This document shows, piece by piece, positions 18,575-27,494 of a stretch of 64,000 nt of DNA; position 1 is the stretch's first letter; every line of letters begins with the position of its first letter. Source of the DNA: RGEC01 sp964475595 (GTDB lineage: Bacteria; Bacteroidota; Bacteroidia; NS11-12g; UBA955); assembly GCA_964475595.1 (NCBI GenBank), contig CAYYXG010000010.1:1-64000 (forward strand), in the 5' to 3' direction. The notes below the pieces were generated by a model, which worked only from the letters and a program-made list of their open reading frames with translations, made no database searches and was not told where the DNA came from. A program made the translations under genes and the position numbers.

Positions 18575-19008
18575 TGGAAAAGTGCCTGGGGCCGCTGCCT
18601 GAAGATGCAGTTTCAGCGGTAGTTGAATACATCCAAAACCTAATACCTCAGCCCCGAATAATTACATTTACCGGAGATTTGGGGGCAGGAAAAACTACGT
18701 TAATCCGTGCACTGTTAAAGTTCACCAACAGCACCGATGCGGTAAGCAGCCCCACATTCGGTATTGTCAATGAATATCACACCGGAAAAGGGCGGCTGGT
18801 TTGCCATACAGACTGGTACAGGGCAAGGAGCGCAGACGAATTAGTAGATGCAGGACTCCTGGAATACATCCACAATGATGATTGCCTGATGCTGATAGAA
18901 TGGCCGGAAGTAGGTGCCGCCTTACTTGAGGGTGAAAACTGCCTGCATGTAAAAATCGAACATCACGACCATCAGCGTCTATATTTGTTCTCAGAGCGCC
19001 TGTCGTAG
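18574..19008 (+). CDS. tsaE: tRNA threonylcarbamoyladenosine biosynthesis ATPase TsaE
   Basis: 144 residues from the ATG at 18574, which overlaps the porX stop by one base; an in-frame ATG at 18538 within porX is less likely. The Walker A motif GDLGAGKT (34-41) is followed by SSPTFGIVNEYHTGKG, HTDWYRARSADEL, and the LIEWPE Walker B-like motif. TsaE supports TsaB/TsaD in making t6A37 on ANN-decoding tRNAs. Its 3' end overlaps the convergent GT-C gene by 37 nt. The tight coupling to porX means shared transcription. Confidence 0.95.
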   Translation: MEKCLGPLPEDAVSAVVEYIQNLIPQPRIITFTGDLGAGKTTLIRALLKFTNSTDAVSSPTFGIVNEYHTGKGRLVCHTDWYRARSADELVDAGLLEYIHNDDCLMLIEWPEVGAALLEGENCLHVKIEHHDHQRLYLFSERLS

Positions 19009-20480
19009 ATCTTCCAAAGGGTATCACCCATATAAATATCCGTAGCAAAAACGGGGAAATTATAGGAATCCAATTGACCTTCGCGATTGAGCACAAGCAC
19101 AAAATCAGCACTGTCTGCCGATTTAACCTCTTGAATATTGAAGGCTTCATTGCCAAGAATCTGCTTATTTAACCAAACTGTTTCGGTAAAAGCATAAACC
19201 CTCACAGGCATAACACAATCATGGTATTTTACCCAAGGATTTACATTGCATTTCAACATGGCATCTCGGGTACTGATTCCCCAATAATCCATGCTGAATG
19301 AACCCGGTTTCCATATATTTTTCAACCCATTAAAATACACATAATCATGTTTTAAATAAATCAATAAAAACAATGGGAAAACAGAAAACACCAACATTAC
19401 TTTTTTAAAACTCAGGCGGCTTATCAATGAATCAATGGCAATCCCTAGCAAAAGAATGAAAGGAATATATAAAAAATACATATGTCTCCAGCCGTTGTAT
19501 AGCGTGGGTTTTTGGATGATTAAATACGAGGTAGTAACCAAAAACAATAAAATGATATATTGGATAATGTATGATTTTTGGAATAATTTTAGGGATGAAT
19601 ATAATCCCACCAAAAACAATATTGTATAAAGTACAGGAAGTGTGAGCAGCATCCATAAAAATGCGTAATAAGCAGGAACGTTGCCGGGGATCATTGATTT
19701 TCCTGCCAGTATGGTTGGAGAAGGCCAGGGATTTTCATGAGCATATCGTAATATACCGATAAAGCTTTCATACGGAGCTTTCCAGACTGCAGGATATACG
19801 ATATACCAGGAAATAATAAAAATAATTACCCCAAGAAATAATGCATAAAATCTTTTAACATTAAACCGATAGTGTAGCAACACCCAAACTACCGGTATAA
19901 AATAAAAAAGCCCTGCAATTCTCACAGTACTTGCCATGCCTGCCAGCATACAGGCAGCCCATGGAAACTTACCTTTACGGGTAGCCACCGACAGCGCCCA
20001 TAACACAAAAACACCCATACACAGAAAAAATACATCCTTGGAATTATAGTGCGCTTCGGCAAAAAGGCGTGGCCAGCAGGCATAAGCCATGGCAGTTAAA
20101 CCTGAGGACCATTCATTTTGATACAACATCTTGCCAATGCGATAAATACCCCATACAGAAAGCAAAAACAACCCGAATAAAAACGCCCGTCTCAACCATA
20201 TTTTGGTGTGCATTGGCTGGGTATATACCAGCTGTTCTAGCAGATAGGCCGGTGTTTCAAAAAGAGGACCAAAGTACTTGTGTTTTTCAACGTCTTCATA
20301 TTTGCCCCAGCCCGCTATATATCGGGCATTTTCAATACCTATAGTACGCTGGGTTAATTCATCGTAATGCACGCCATACCGATGCAGGGTGGCAAAACCT
20401 AGTATGGCATATAAAACAAAGAACCAGGCAAAATACCCGGTTCTCTGATTGTTGAAAATATGTTTTACGGCCTTAATCAA
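18972..20480 (-). CDS. GT-C type membrane glycosyltransferase-like protein
   Basis: 502 residues with about 11 hydrophobic helices. The first loop carries HYDELTQRTIG, matching the acidic catalytic-site loop of dolichol-phosphate-mannosyltransferase-like (PMT_2/ArnT) proteins, and WPRLFAEAHYNSKDVFF is a conserved-looking periplasmic loop. These enzymes transfer a sugar from a polyprenyl-phosphate donor to lipids or proteins on the outer face of the inner membrane; donor and acceptor are unknown. Start: no ATG fits except one at 20537 inside gcvP. A TTG at 20480 overlaps the gcvP stop (TTGA) and is chosen. The 3' end overlaps tsaE by 37 nt. Confidence 0.8.
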   Translation of the reverse strand: MIKAVKHIFNNQRTGYFAWFFVLYAILGFATLHRYGVHYDELTQRTIGIENARYIAGWGKYEDVEKHKYFGPLFETPAYLLEQLVYTQPMHTKIWLRRAFLFGLFLLSVWGIYRIGKMLYQNEWSSGLTAMAYACWPRLFAEAHYNSKDVFFLCMGVFVLWALSVATRKGKFPWAACMLAGMASTVRIAGLFYFIPVVWVLLHYRFNVKRFYALFLGVIIFIISWYIVYPAVWKAPYESFIGILRYAHENPWPSPTILAGKSMIPGNVPAYYAFLWMLLTLPVLYTILFLVGLYSSLKLFQKSYIIQYIILLFLVTTSYLIIQKPTLYNGWRHMYFLYIPFILLLGIAIDSLISRLSFKKVMLVFSVFPLFLLIYLKHDYVYFNGLKNIWKPGSFSMDYWGISTRDAMLKCNVNPWVKYHDCVMPVRVYAFTETVWLNKQILGNEAFNIQEVKSADSADFVLVLNREGQLDSYNFPVFATDIYMGDTLWKIYDRRSENKYRR

Positions 20481-23368
20481 GCGGTGGCCGGTTTGGCTTC
20501 GGTATTCATATAGGCTTCCATGGGCAAACAGGCACAAACCAGATTTCTGTCGCCATACGTGTCATTAACACGGGCCACAGAAGGCCAGAATTTCTTGGCG
20601 GCTACAAATGGTGCCGGGTAAGCTGCTTTTTCCCTGCCATATCCATGCGCCCAGCTATCTGAGGCGATTTCAGCGGCTGTATGGGGAGCGTTTTTCAACA
20701 CATTGTCTTCTTTGTCGGCCTTACCCTCTTCCACTTCGCGAATTTCCTCACGGATGGCCAACATAGCATCGCAGAAACGATCCAGTTCTTCCTTGCTCTC
20801 GCTCTCAGTGGGCTCAACCATCAGCGTGCCACCCACGGGAAACGAAACGGTTGGAGCATGGAAACCGTAATCCATCAGGCGTTTGGCAAAATCTGCCGCT
20901 TCAATGCCCGCAGAGGTTTTGAATTTACGGGTATCCAAAATCATTTCGTGAGCGCAGAAACCGTTTTCACCGCTGTAAAGCACCGGATATTCTGCCTCAA
21001 GGCGAGCTTTCATGTAGTTGGCATTCAGAATCGCCCATTCAGTGGCATTGGTGAGGCCTTTACCACCCATCATCTTGATGTAGGCATAGGAAATTAGCAG
21101 AATGCTTGCGCTTCCCCAGGGAGCTGCGCTTACGGCATGCATGGCTTTTTCGCCACCGGTTTTCACCACGGTATGTCCGGGCAGGTAGGGCGCCAGATGC
21201 GCAGCAACACCAATCGGTCCCATGCCGGGTCCACCACCACCGTGAGGAATGCAGAACGTTTTGTGCAGGTTCAGGTGACAAACATCTGCACCGATCATAC
21301 CGGGGCTGGTAAGACCCACCTGCGCATTCATGTTGGCTCCGTCCATATACACTTGTCCACCATACTGGTGAATCAGCGATGTAATGTCTTTGATGGCGCT
21401 CTCAAACACACCATGCGTGCTGGGATACGTAACCATCAGGCAGGCCAAGCGATCTTTGTATTGCTCGGCTTTGGCTTTCAGGTCATTCAGATCAATATTG
21501 CCGCGCTCATCGCAGGCAGTAACCACCACTTCCATACCGGCCATCACAGCACTGGCAGGATTGGTACCATGGGCGCTGCTAGGTATCAGGGCAATATTTC
21601 GGTGCGATTCACCTCGGTCCTTAAAGTACTCGCGGATAACCATCAAACCTGCGTATTCGCCCTGCGAACCCGCATTGGGCTGCAAACTCATGGCCGCAAA
21701 ACCGGTAATCTCGCACAAATCCTTACCCAGCTCATCAATAATTTCCTTATACCCTTCAGTTTGGTTTGACGGAGCAAAAGGATGCAGCGCGTTGAACGCG
21801 GGCCAGGTAACCGGTATCATTTCGGTGGTGGCATTCAGCTTCATGGTGCAGCTTCCCAATGAAATCATGCTGTGGCATAGACTCAGGTCTTTGCTTTCCA
21901 AACCACGGATATAACGCAGCATTTCATGTTCAGACTGCAGCGTATTAAACACGGGGTGCAGCATGTAGTTGGAAGTACGCTGCAGGGCTTCAGGAAGGCG
22001 GCTTTGGGCCGAATCGCTTACCTGAACAAGCTTACCGTCTACGGCTTTGCTGAAAATCTGCAACAGGGCATTGGCATCTTCGGCAGTAGTGGTTTCGTCG
22101 ACCGACACACCTACATGGGTATCATCAAAATAACGAAGGTTGATACCGGCCGCTTCTGCAAGCGTCCGTATTGAATTGGCACTCGGTACTTCGATATACA
22201 GTGTATCGAAAAAATGTTGATTCAATACCTTATAAACACTGCTTACTGACTCAATACCACGGGCAAGCTCAGAGGCAATGGCATGTATTCTGCCTGCTAT
22301 CTTTTTTAATCCATCAGGTCCATGGTAGCAACCATACATTCCCGCCATAATACTCAGCAAAACCTGTGCTGTGCAAATATTGGAAGTTGCATTCTGCCGC
22401 TTGATGTGCTGTTCGCGGGTTTGGAGGGCCATACGCAAGGCACGGTTGCCATTTCGGTCTATGCTCACACCGATGATTCGGCCAGGCATGTGACGTTTGT
22501 GTTCATCTTTGGCTGCCATATAAGCAGCATGAGGTCCGCCAAAACCCATGGGAACGCCAAAACGCTGTGTAGATCCCACCACACAATCTGCACCCATTTC
22601 ACCCGGAGGGGTAAGAACCGTAAGGGAAAGTATGTCGGCAATAAAGCAGGTTTTTACGTTGTGCAATTTGCACTGCTGCGCAAATTCGCGATAATCCTCA
22701 ATGCTGCCCTTATCGTTGGGATACTGAACTACGGCACCAAAGAAAGTGGTATCCGGCTTAAAGGTTTTGTAGTTGCCAAAAACCAGCTCAACACCAATGG
22801 GCTCAGAGCGGGTAATCAGAATGTCTTTGGTTTGAGGGAAAATTTCCTCATCTACAAAGAACTTCATGCCTTGCCCTTTGGGTGCTACTCCCAGAAACAT
22901 GTGAATGGCTTCGGCGGCAGCTGTACCTTCATCAAGGAGAGATGCGTTGGCAATCTCCATACCCGTAAGGTCAATAATCATGGTCTGGTAATTGAGCAGC
23001 GCCTCCAAACGACCTTGTGCAATTTCTGCTTGATATGGGGTATATTGCGTGTACCATCCGGGGTTTTCCATAATATTACGCAGTATCACACCCGGAGTGT
23101 GGGTACCATAATAACCCATACCCATATAATTTTTATATATTTTATTCTTTTCCGCTTTGGCCTTTAACATTTCGAGAAAAGCCGGCTCGCTCATGGGCTC
23201 ACCAATATTGAGGGGCTTGGGCAGACGAATCCCCGCAGGCACGGTTTTATTGATGAGGGTTTCCATAGAATCTACCCCAATGGTTTTCAGCATCTCAGGC
23301 AAATCAGAAGCACGAGGGCCAATATGTCGATTCTCAAATTTCTCGGAATAACGCGTATGTAATTGCAT
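20477..23368 (-). CDS. gcvP: Glycine dehydrogenase (decarboxylating), P-protein
   Basis: 963 residues, a full-length single-chain P-protein. It decarboxylates glycine with PLP and passes the aminomethyl group to the lipoyl H-protein in the glycine cleavage system. Signatures are RHIGPRASDLPEMLKTIG at the N-terminus, NPGWYTQYTPYQAEIAQGRL, SLLDEGTAAAEA, and the C-terminal PLP lysine in HLNLHKTFCIPHGGGGPGMG. ATG 23368 gives the usual MQLHTRYSEKFENRHIG; the longer frame upstream has no family similarity. A -7 element lies just upstream. gcvT and gcvH are not in this window. It shares the one-carbon pool with glyA at 61 kb. Confidence 0.97.
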   Translation of the reverse strand: MQLHTRYSEKFENRHIGPRASDLPEMLKTIGVDSMETLINKTVPAGIRLPKPLNIGEPMSEPAFLEMLKAKAEKNKIYKNYMGMGYYGTHTPGVILRNIMENPGWYTQYTPYQAEIAQGRLEALLNYQTMIIDLTGMEIANASLLDEGTAAAEAIHMFLGVAPKGQGMKFFVDEEIFPQTKDILITRSEPIGVELVFGNYKTFKPDTTFFGAVVQYPNDKGSIEDYREFAQQCKLHNVKTCFIADILSLTVLTPPGEMGADCVVGSTQRFGVPMGFGGPHAAYMAAKDEHKRHMPGRIIGVSIDRNGNRALRMALQTREQHIKRQNATSNICTAQVLLSIMAGMYGCYHGPDGLKKIAGRIHAIASELARGIESVSSVYKVLNQHFFDTLYIEVPSANSIRTLAEAAGINLRYFDDTHVGVSVDETTTAEDANALLQIFSKAVDGKLVQVSDSAQSRLPEALQRTSNYMLHPVFNTLQSEHEMLRYIRGLESKDLSLCHSMISLGSCTMKLNATTEMIPVTWPAFNALHPFAPSNQTEGYKEIIDELGKDLCEITGFAAMSLQPNAGSQGEYAGLMVIREYFKDRGESHRNIALIPSSAHGTNPASAVMAGMEVVVTACDERGNIDLNDLKAKAEQYKDRLACLMVTYPSTHGVFESAIKDITSLIHQYGGQVYMDGANMNAQVGLTSPGMIGADVCHLNLHKTFCIPHGGGGPGMGPIGVAAHLAPYLPGHTVVKTGGEKAMHAVSAAPWGSASILLISYAYIKMMGGKGLTNATEWAILNANYMKARLEAEYPVLYSGENGFCAHEMILDTRKFKTSAGIEAADFAKRLMDYGFHAPTVSFPVGGTLMVEPTESESKEELDRFCDAMLAIREEIREVEEGKADKEDNVLKNAPHTAAEIASDSWAHGYGREKAAYPAPFVAAKKFWPSVARVNDTYGDRNLVCACLPMEAYMNTEAKPATA

Positions 23369-23377
23369 AATTGTATG

Positions 23378-23385
23378 CAAATTTA
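23378..23385 (-). promoter_or_regulatory. -7 element of the gcvP promoter
   Basis: Minus-strand TAAATTTG matches TAnnTTTG and ends 9 nt before the gcvP ATG. No clear -33 motif. It supports the start at 23368 and a leader of only a few bases; no glycine riboswitch fits in the 52-nt gap. Confidence 0.5.
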
Positions 23386-23420
23386 ACAAAAAATGCGGCT
23401 CACAGTTTGGATAAAACGCT

Positions 23421-24107
23421 TTAAAATTTACCCTCGTCTTTGAAGCTGTAATAGCCGGAAACGCCAATAATCAAATGATCCAAAAGTGCCACATCCATTA
23501 GCTTACAGGCATGGTCAATTTGCCGGGTAATTTTCAGGTCGGCGTCGCTGGGCACCAGATTCCCACTGGGGTGATTGTGGGCGATAATGATTCCGCAGGC
23601 CAGCCGTTCCAACACTTTCCTCATCAATATCCGCACATCGATGACGGTGCCGGTAATCCCACCCTCACTAATTTTCTCCAAACCAATGATTCGGGTATTT
23701 TGATTGAGATAAATTACCCAAAAAACTTCATGATTTAAATCCTCCATCTGCCCGCGCAGCTGTTCATAGGCCTCACGGCTGCTGGTGATTCTGGAATATT
23801 TAGGAACTGATTCCTTTTTACGGGCCGCCAGTTCCATGGCAGCCATAATTGTAATGGCTTTGGCTTGCCCTATACCGGGTATGCTACAAAGTTCGGGTAT
23901 ACTGGCACGGGCCAGGTCGTGTAAATTGCCTTGGAAACGCTGTAGGATTATTTTTCCCAAATCCAGGGCGCTGTAATTTCGGGTACCGTGTCCGATAAGG
24001 ATGGCCAGCAATTCGGCATCACTAAGGTTCTGACGGCCTTTGATAGCCATTTTTTCTCGCGGACGATCGTCCTCATTCCAAAGTTTAATGGGCAGTGACT
24101 GAAACAT
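23421..24107 (-). CDS. radC: RadC-family JAB/MPN metalloprotein
   Basis: 228 residues, normal length. An N-terminal UPF0758 and helix-hairpin-helix region (PREKMAIKGRQNLSDAELLAI, LCSIPGIGQAKA) is followed by the JAB1/MPN domain with the zinc motif IIAHNHPSGNLVPSDAD (H-x-H plus downstream D). RadC was long called a DNA-repair protein, but its function is unresolved; the fold suggests a metal-dependent hydrolase. It is divergent from recA with 108 nt between the starts. Confidence 0.96.
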   Translation of the reverse strand: MFQSLPIKLWNEDDRPREKMAIKGRQNLSDAELLAILIGHGTRNYSALDLGKIILQRFQGNLHDLARASIPELCSIPGIGQAKAITIMAAMELAARKKESVPKYSRITSSREAYEQLRGQMEDLNHEVFWVIYLNQNTRIIGLEKISEGGITGTVIDVRILMRKVLERLACGIIIAHNHPSGNLVPSDADLKITRQIDHACKLMDVALLDHLIIGVSGYYSFKDEGKF

Positions 24108-24156
24108 GTTGATAATTTTTTTGACAAAATAATGAGTAAATATTTTTCAAATGTAT

Positions 24157-24164
24157 TACTTTTG
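24157..24164 (+). promoter_or_regulatory. -7 element of the recA promoter
   Basis: TACTTTTG matches TAnnTTTG, 51 nt upstream of the recA ATG. No convincing -33 element and no LexA-like palindrome were seen. Confidence 0.45.
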
Positions 24165-24215
24165 AACCAGCAATTACAAAATTTTTTATCCGATTATTTT
24201 AAATCAAATTGAATC

Positions 24216-25247
24216 ATGAGTGAACAAAATGAAAAAATGAAAGCCCTGAAGGCCACGATAGAGCGGCTGGAAAAAACCTACGGCAAGGGCGTCGTAATGA
24301 AGATGGACGACACCCGTTCCATAGCAGTAGATGTCGTTTCAACCGGCTCTTTCAGTCTAGACCTGGCATTGGGCGTAGGCGGATTTCCACGCGGCCGTAT
24401 TATTGAAATTTACGGACCGGAATCATCCGGTAAAACCACCATCGCCATGCATACCATTGCAGAAGCCCAGAAAAAAGGGGGCATCTGTGCATTTGTGGAT
24501 GCTGAGCATGCCTTTGATAAATTATACGCAGAAAAGCTGGGCATTGATACCGCTAACCTGCTGATTTCTCAGCCCGACGACGGGGAACAGGCACTGGAAA
24601 TTGCCGATAACCTCATTCGCTCTGGTGCCATTGATGTGCTGGTAATTGACTCCGTAGCAGCATTGGTGCCCCGCGCAGAAATAGAAGGCGATATGGGCGA
24701 CAGCAAAGTAGGTTTGCAGGCACGTCTTATGAGCCAGGCATTGCGTAAACTCACCGGAACCATCAGCAAAACCGGCTGTGTAGCCATATTCATTAACCAG
24801 CTCAGAGAAAAAATTGGAATAATGTTTGGCAACCCTGAAACGACCACCGGTGGTAATGCCCTGAAATTTTATGCCTCCATCCGTTTGGATATACGCCGCA
24901 TTGGACAAATCAAGGACGGCGAAGACATCATAGGCAACCGCACCAAGGTGAAAGTGGCCAAAAATAAGGTGGCGCCTCCTTTCCGCGTAGTAGAATTTGA
25001 CATTATGTATGGCAAAGGCATCAGCCGTGTGGGTGAAGTACTGGATATCGCTGTAGAAGCCGGCGTGGTGCAAAAAAGCGGCAGCTGGTTCAGCTATGGA
25101 GGAACCAAACTCGGTCAAGGTCGCGATTCAGTGAAAGAATTACTGGAAGACAACCCTGAGCTGCTGTTAGAAATTGAAGGCAAAATCAAAGCCAAAAACG
25201 CTGCAGGCGAAGAAGTAGTGGCTGTGCAGCCTGGCGAAGCCTCGTAA
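24216..25247 (+). CDS. recA: Recombinase RecA
   Basis: 343 residues, the usual length. It forms ATP-dependent filaments on single-stranded DNA for homologous recombination and SOS signalling. Seen: the N-terminal helix (MSEQNEKMKALKATIERLEK), Walker A GPESSGKT at 67-74, LLISQPDDGEQALEI, Walker B VLVIDSVAAL, loop L1 EGDMGDSKVGLQARLMSQ, loop L2 IGIMFGNPETTTGGNALKFY, and a C-terminal acidic tail. Ends in a terminator shared with the oxidase operon on the other strand. Confidence 0.99.
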   Translation: MSEQNEKMKALKATIERLEKTYGKGVVMKMDDTRSIAVDVVSTGSFSLDLALGVGGFPRGRIIEIYGPESSGKTTIAMHTIAEAQKKGGICAFVDAEHAFDKLYAEKLGIDTANLLISQPDDGEQALEIADNLIRSGAIDVLVIDSVAALVPRAEIEGDMGDSKVGLQARLMSQALRKLTGTISKTGCVAIFINQLREKIGIMFGNPETTTGGNALKFYASIRLDIRRIGQIKDGEDIIGNRTKVKVAKNKVAPPFRVVEFDIMYGKGISRVGEVLDIAVEAGVVQKSGSWFSYGGTKLGQGRDSVKELLEDNPELLLEIEGKIKAKNAAGEEVVAVQPGEAS

Positions 25248-25274
25248 ATTTCTATACATACTAACCTGATTAAA

Positions 25275-25305
25275 TAAAAAGGCTGCTAAGGCAGTCTTTT
25301 TTTTA
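25275..25305. terminator. Bidirectional terminator between recA and the oxidase operon
   Basis: AGGCTGC/GCAGTCT stem (one G-T pair) flanked by five As on the left and eight Ts on the right, between the convergent recA and DUF983 genes. The last bases fall at the DUF983 stop codon. Confidence 0.8.
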
Positions 25306-25695
25306 TGACTTCTTTTGATACTGCTCACTGTACATGGCGGGATACACCACATAAAGCATGAGCATTCTGCTGTATCGAAATATGACGGGAAGCAGCAGCA
25401 CGATGGCAATAGGAATTCCTGCAATCGCATAATCAAATAAATCCAACAGATTAAAGACCACGCTCAAGGTGATGATAATACCTACAATGATGGCATAACT
25501 CCAATACATGGCGCCGAAGAAAAAACCGGGCTCCGGCTCATAACTTAATTTGCAATGAGCACATTCATACTTGGTTTCAGCAAATTTCCCCAAATTCAGA
25601 ATGCTATTGGGGAAAACCTTATCCCTCCCACATCGTGGGCAGCGGCAAAGCAGGAAACTAACAATTCTGGGCCTGGGATGCTTTATATCATGCAT
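25303..25695 (-). CDS. DUF983 membrane protein with zinc-ribbon motif
   Basis: 130 residues from the ATG at 25695. The N-terminal half has CPRCG and, after 24 residues, CAHC, four cysteines that should form a zinc ribbon. Two hydrophobic helices follow (FFFGAMYWSYAIIVGIIITL and GIPIAIVLLLPVIF). DUF983 proteins are often found with cytochrome oxidase genes, but their job is unknown. It is the last gene of the oxidase operon and overlaps the upstream 79-residue gene by 8 nt. An upstream in-frame ATG at 25794 lies inside that neighbour and is rejected. Confidence 0.88.
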   Translation of the reverse strand: MHDIKHPRPRIVSFLLCRCPRCGRDKVFPNSILNLGKFAETKYECAHCKLSYEPEPGFFFGAMYWSYAIIVGIIITLSVVFNLLDLFDYAIAGIPIAIVLLLPVIFRYSRMLMLYVVYPAMYSEQYQKKS

Positions 25696-25927
25696 CTCTG
25701 CGGGTTCTTCTGTAGTTATACCAAGCAAACCCAGCAGCCCCCACAAGCAAATAAGGGGTTGCCAACAAAAACAAGATGCCTTTGTTAATTCCATTCCCTA
25801 CAGAAGCTCCCTTTTTGTTGGTCTGGTTGCTTTTCAATGCCGTTTTACACATGGGACACTGTGCATTTAAACCGGTGGTAAAAACCAGTGACACAGCAAA
25901 AATCAGGGTAAATAATAGCTTTCTCAT
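25688..25927 (-). CDS. 79-residue exported CPMC-motif membrane protein of the oxidase operon
   Basis: 79 residues from the ATG at 25927. A signal peptide (1 to about 23, ending NAQ) is followed directly by CPMCKTALKSNQTNKKG and a single C-terminal transmembrane helix (about 50-70) with a basic tail (YNYRRTRRDA). The CPMC pair would face the periplasm, where it could bind copper or act in thiol exchange; that is inference from the motif and the oxidase context. No named family was recognised. It is tightly packed: overlap of 4 nt with the DUF420 gene upstream and 8 nt with DUF983 downstream. Confidence 0.82.
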   Translation of the reverse strand: MRKLLFTLIFAVSLVFTTGLNAQCPMCKTALKSNQTNKKGASVGNGINKGILFLLATPYLLVGAAGFAWYNYRRTRRDA

Positions 25928-26484
25928 AGGTTCCAAGGATAACAAGGCGAAATTAATACATAAACGACAACTCCGGTAACCGATACATATAACCAAAGTG
26001 GAAATGTCCACCTGGCAAGCTTTTTATGCTTAACTAAGTTGCCGGTGGTGCTGAAATAGATGGTATACAAAACCAAAGGAAGTATGATGGCGGCCAGCAG
26101 AATATGGCTGAATAGGATAATCAAATAGAGCGACTTCATGAAGCCATCACCGCAGTATGGCGTATGATCCATGCTGGTGTGATACGCCACATAACTCACT
26201 AAAAACAGGGATGAAATAACGAATGCCAGCAGCATAAAAAACTGGTGCATTCCCTTGTTTTTCTTTACGCGAATCATGTAGTAACCGAGCATCAGACAAA
26301 CAGAAACGCAGGTATTGAGGACCGCATTCAAAAATGGCAGATGTCTGGCAAGGTGAAAATTGGGACGATATTCTGAGGGCAGATACCTCAGTAAAACCAC
26401 CACAGCCAGCACGGCAATACTTACACCTGTAACCAGCCAAAAAAAGGCCTTATCACTTATCCAGCTCTTTTTGTCTGTATTCAT
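25924..26484 (-). CDS. DUF420 membrane protein, likely oxidase assembly factor
   Basis: 186 residues with five hydrophobic helices (about 14-31, 50-67, 82-100, 120-143, 160-178). The conserved polar residues N and H in LNAVLNT, YHTSMDH, ILFSHILLAA and HKKLARWTFPLWLYVSVTGV are typical of DUF420 proteins. The family is commonly encoded with cytochrome oxidase genes, and the Bacillus relative CtaM is needed for maturing aa3 oxidase; the same role is inferred here. It overlaps the SCO gene by 32 nt and the small CPMC gene by 4 nt. Confidence 0.88.
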   Translation of the reverse strand: MNTDKKSWISDKAFFWLVTGVSIAVLAVVVLLRYLPSEYRPNFHLARHLPFLNAVLNTCVSVCLMLGYYMIRVKKNKGMHQFFMLLAFVISSLFLVSYVAYHTSMDHTPYCGDGFMKSLYLIILFSHILLAAIILPLVLYTIYFSTTGNLVKHKKLARWTFPLWLYVSVTGVVVYVLISPCYPWNL

Positions 26485-27139
26485 ACAATAGATTATTGAT
26501 GTCTTCTTCTATCCTCTTTAACGCTTCAAATCGGTCTCTGTTTTTATCACCACGGGTAGGCAATATGGCGCGCACATGTTTTTCTCTGTCAATAATAACG
26601 ATCTTGTCGTCGTGTATAAAATCTTGTCCTCGTTGCTCGGTTGCCAGCAAAAGATCATTAATTGCCCAATCATAGATTTCTTTTTTGGAACCGGTGCAAA
26701 ACTGCCAGTTGAGGCGATCGGCCCGAAATCGGGCTGCATAATTCTTCAATACCGGCACACTGTCTGATTCAGGATCGATTGAAACAGATAAAAAGCGAAC
26801 TTTGGGGTTACGGTAAAACTTCTCGGCTATGGTTTGCACCTGTTTATTCATTTCAGGGCAAATTTCCGGGCATGTAGCAAAAAAGATGTTGGCCACTATG
26901 ATGCATGTATCAAAATCGGCCATGGTAACTGTTTTGCCGGTATGATCCTTCAGCTGTATTTCGCTGACGGTATGGTATTGTTTGGTTCCATCAGGCAATG
27001 TTTCAGTCTGCCCGAGGTAATCAAGCGGTTTGTGCACCCATTTTGCCTTGCCCAGATAGAAAATTCCCAGTATGGGTAAAAGAATAATGGCCGCAACAGC
27101 GGCCACTCTGATTATTCCTTTTTTATCGAAAGCACCCAT
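26453..27139 (-). CDS. SCO1/SenC-type copper chaperone
   Basis: 228 residues: an N-terminal membrane anchor (about 9-28) and a thioredoxin-like domain facing the periplasm. The copper-binding set is complete, with C90 and C94 in CPEIC and H176 in DFIHDDKIVIID. SCO proteins deliver copper to the CuA site of oxidase subunit II, so its place in this operon fits. Its start shares one base with the stop of subunit IV (TAATG). Confidence 0.95.
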   Translation of the reverse strand: MGAFDKKGIIRVAAVAAIILLPILGIFYLGKAKWVHKPLDYLGQTETLPDGTKQYHTVSEIQLKDHTGKTVTMADFDTCIIVANIFFATCPEICPEMNKQVQTIAEKFYRNPKVRFLSVSIDPESDSVPVLKNYAARFRADRLNWQFCTGSKKEIYDWAINDLLLATEQRGQDFIHDDKIVIIDREKHVRAILPTRGDKNRDRFEALKRIEEDINNLLYEYRQKELDK

Positions 27140-27477
27140 TACTTAGCGTAGGTAAGGGCATTCCCTTCGTATAACAATCCCATCACCAGACCGATGATAA
27201 AAATGGTAGGAACCAGAATTATGAGGGCCAGGTTAATTTTCTCGTACTTCATGTGCATGAAGGCGCCAACAATGTAGTATGCTTTAACAATACCGAAGAA
27301 AATAAAGATAAAATTTCTAAAACCGGTATGGGGCATCACAAAATAGATGATGAAGTCCAGAACGGTGATTCCAAGTAAAATCCAAAATGTGCGCCACAAC
27401 TCTTTGGTTCCGTGACTTTCCGCCGGAGGAATGTAGTTGATGGCATCGTATTCGCCGGGTTTGGTATAGAATTCCAT
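27139..27477 (-). CDS. Cytochrome c oxidase subunit IV family protein
   Basis: 112 residues with three transmembrane helices (about 31-48, 54-73 and 83-101) and the conserved KAYYIVGAFMHMKYE segment of the prokaryotic subunit IV (COX4_pro) family. This small subunit stabilises the oxidase core. Located between subunit III and the SCO chaperone. Confidence 0.92.
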   Translation of the reverse strand: MEFYTKPGEYDAINYIPPAESHGTKELWRTFWILLGITVLDFIIYFVMPHTGFRNFIFIFFGIVKAYYIVGAFMHMKYEKINLALIILVPTIFIIGLVMGLLYEGNALTYAK

Positions 27478-27494
27478 GGTTATTTAAATTTTAA

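Noticed and set aside
22322..23167. 281-residue plus-strand open frame opposite gcvP
   Set aside because: It lies entirely inside a well-supported gene and has histidine-rich, low-quality composition.
23369..23420. Glycine riboswitch upstream of gcvP (also checked upstream of glyA)
   Set aside because: The intergenic spaces are too short and lack the expected stems.
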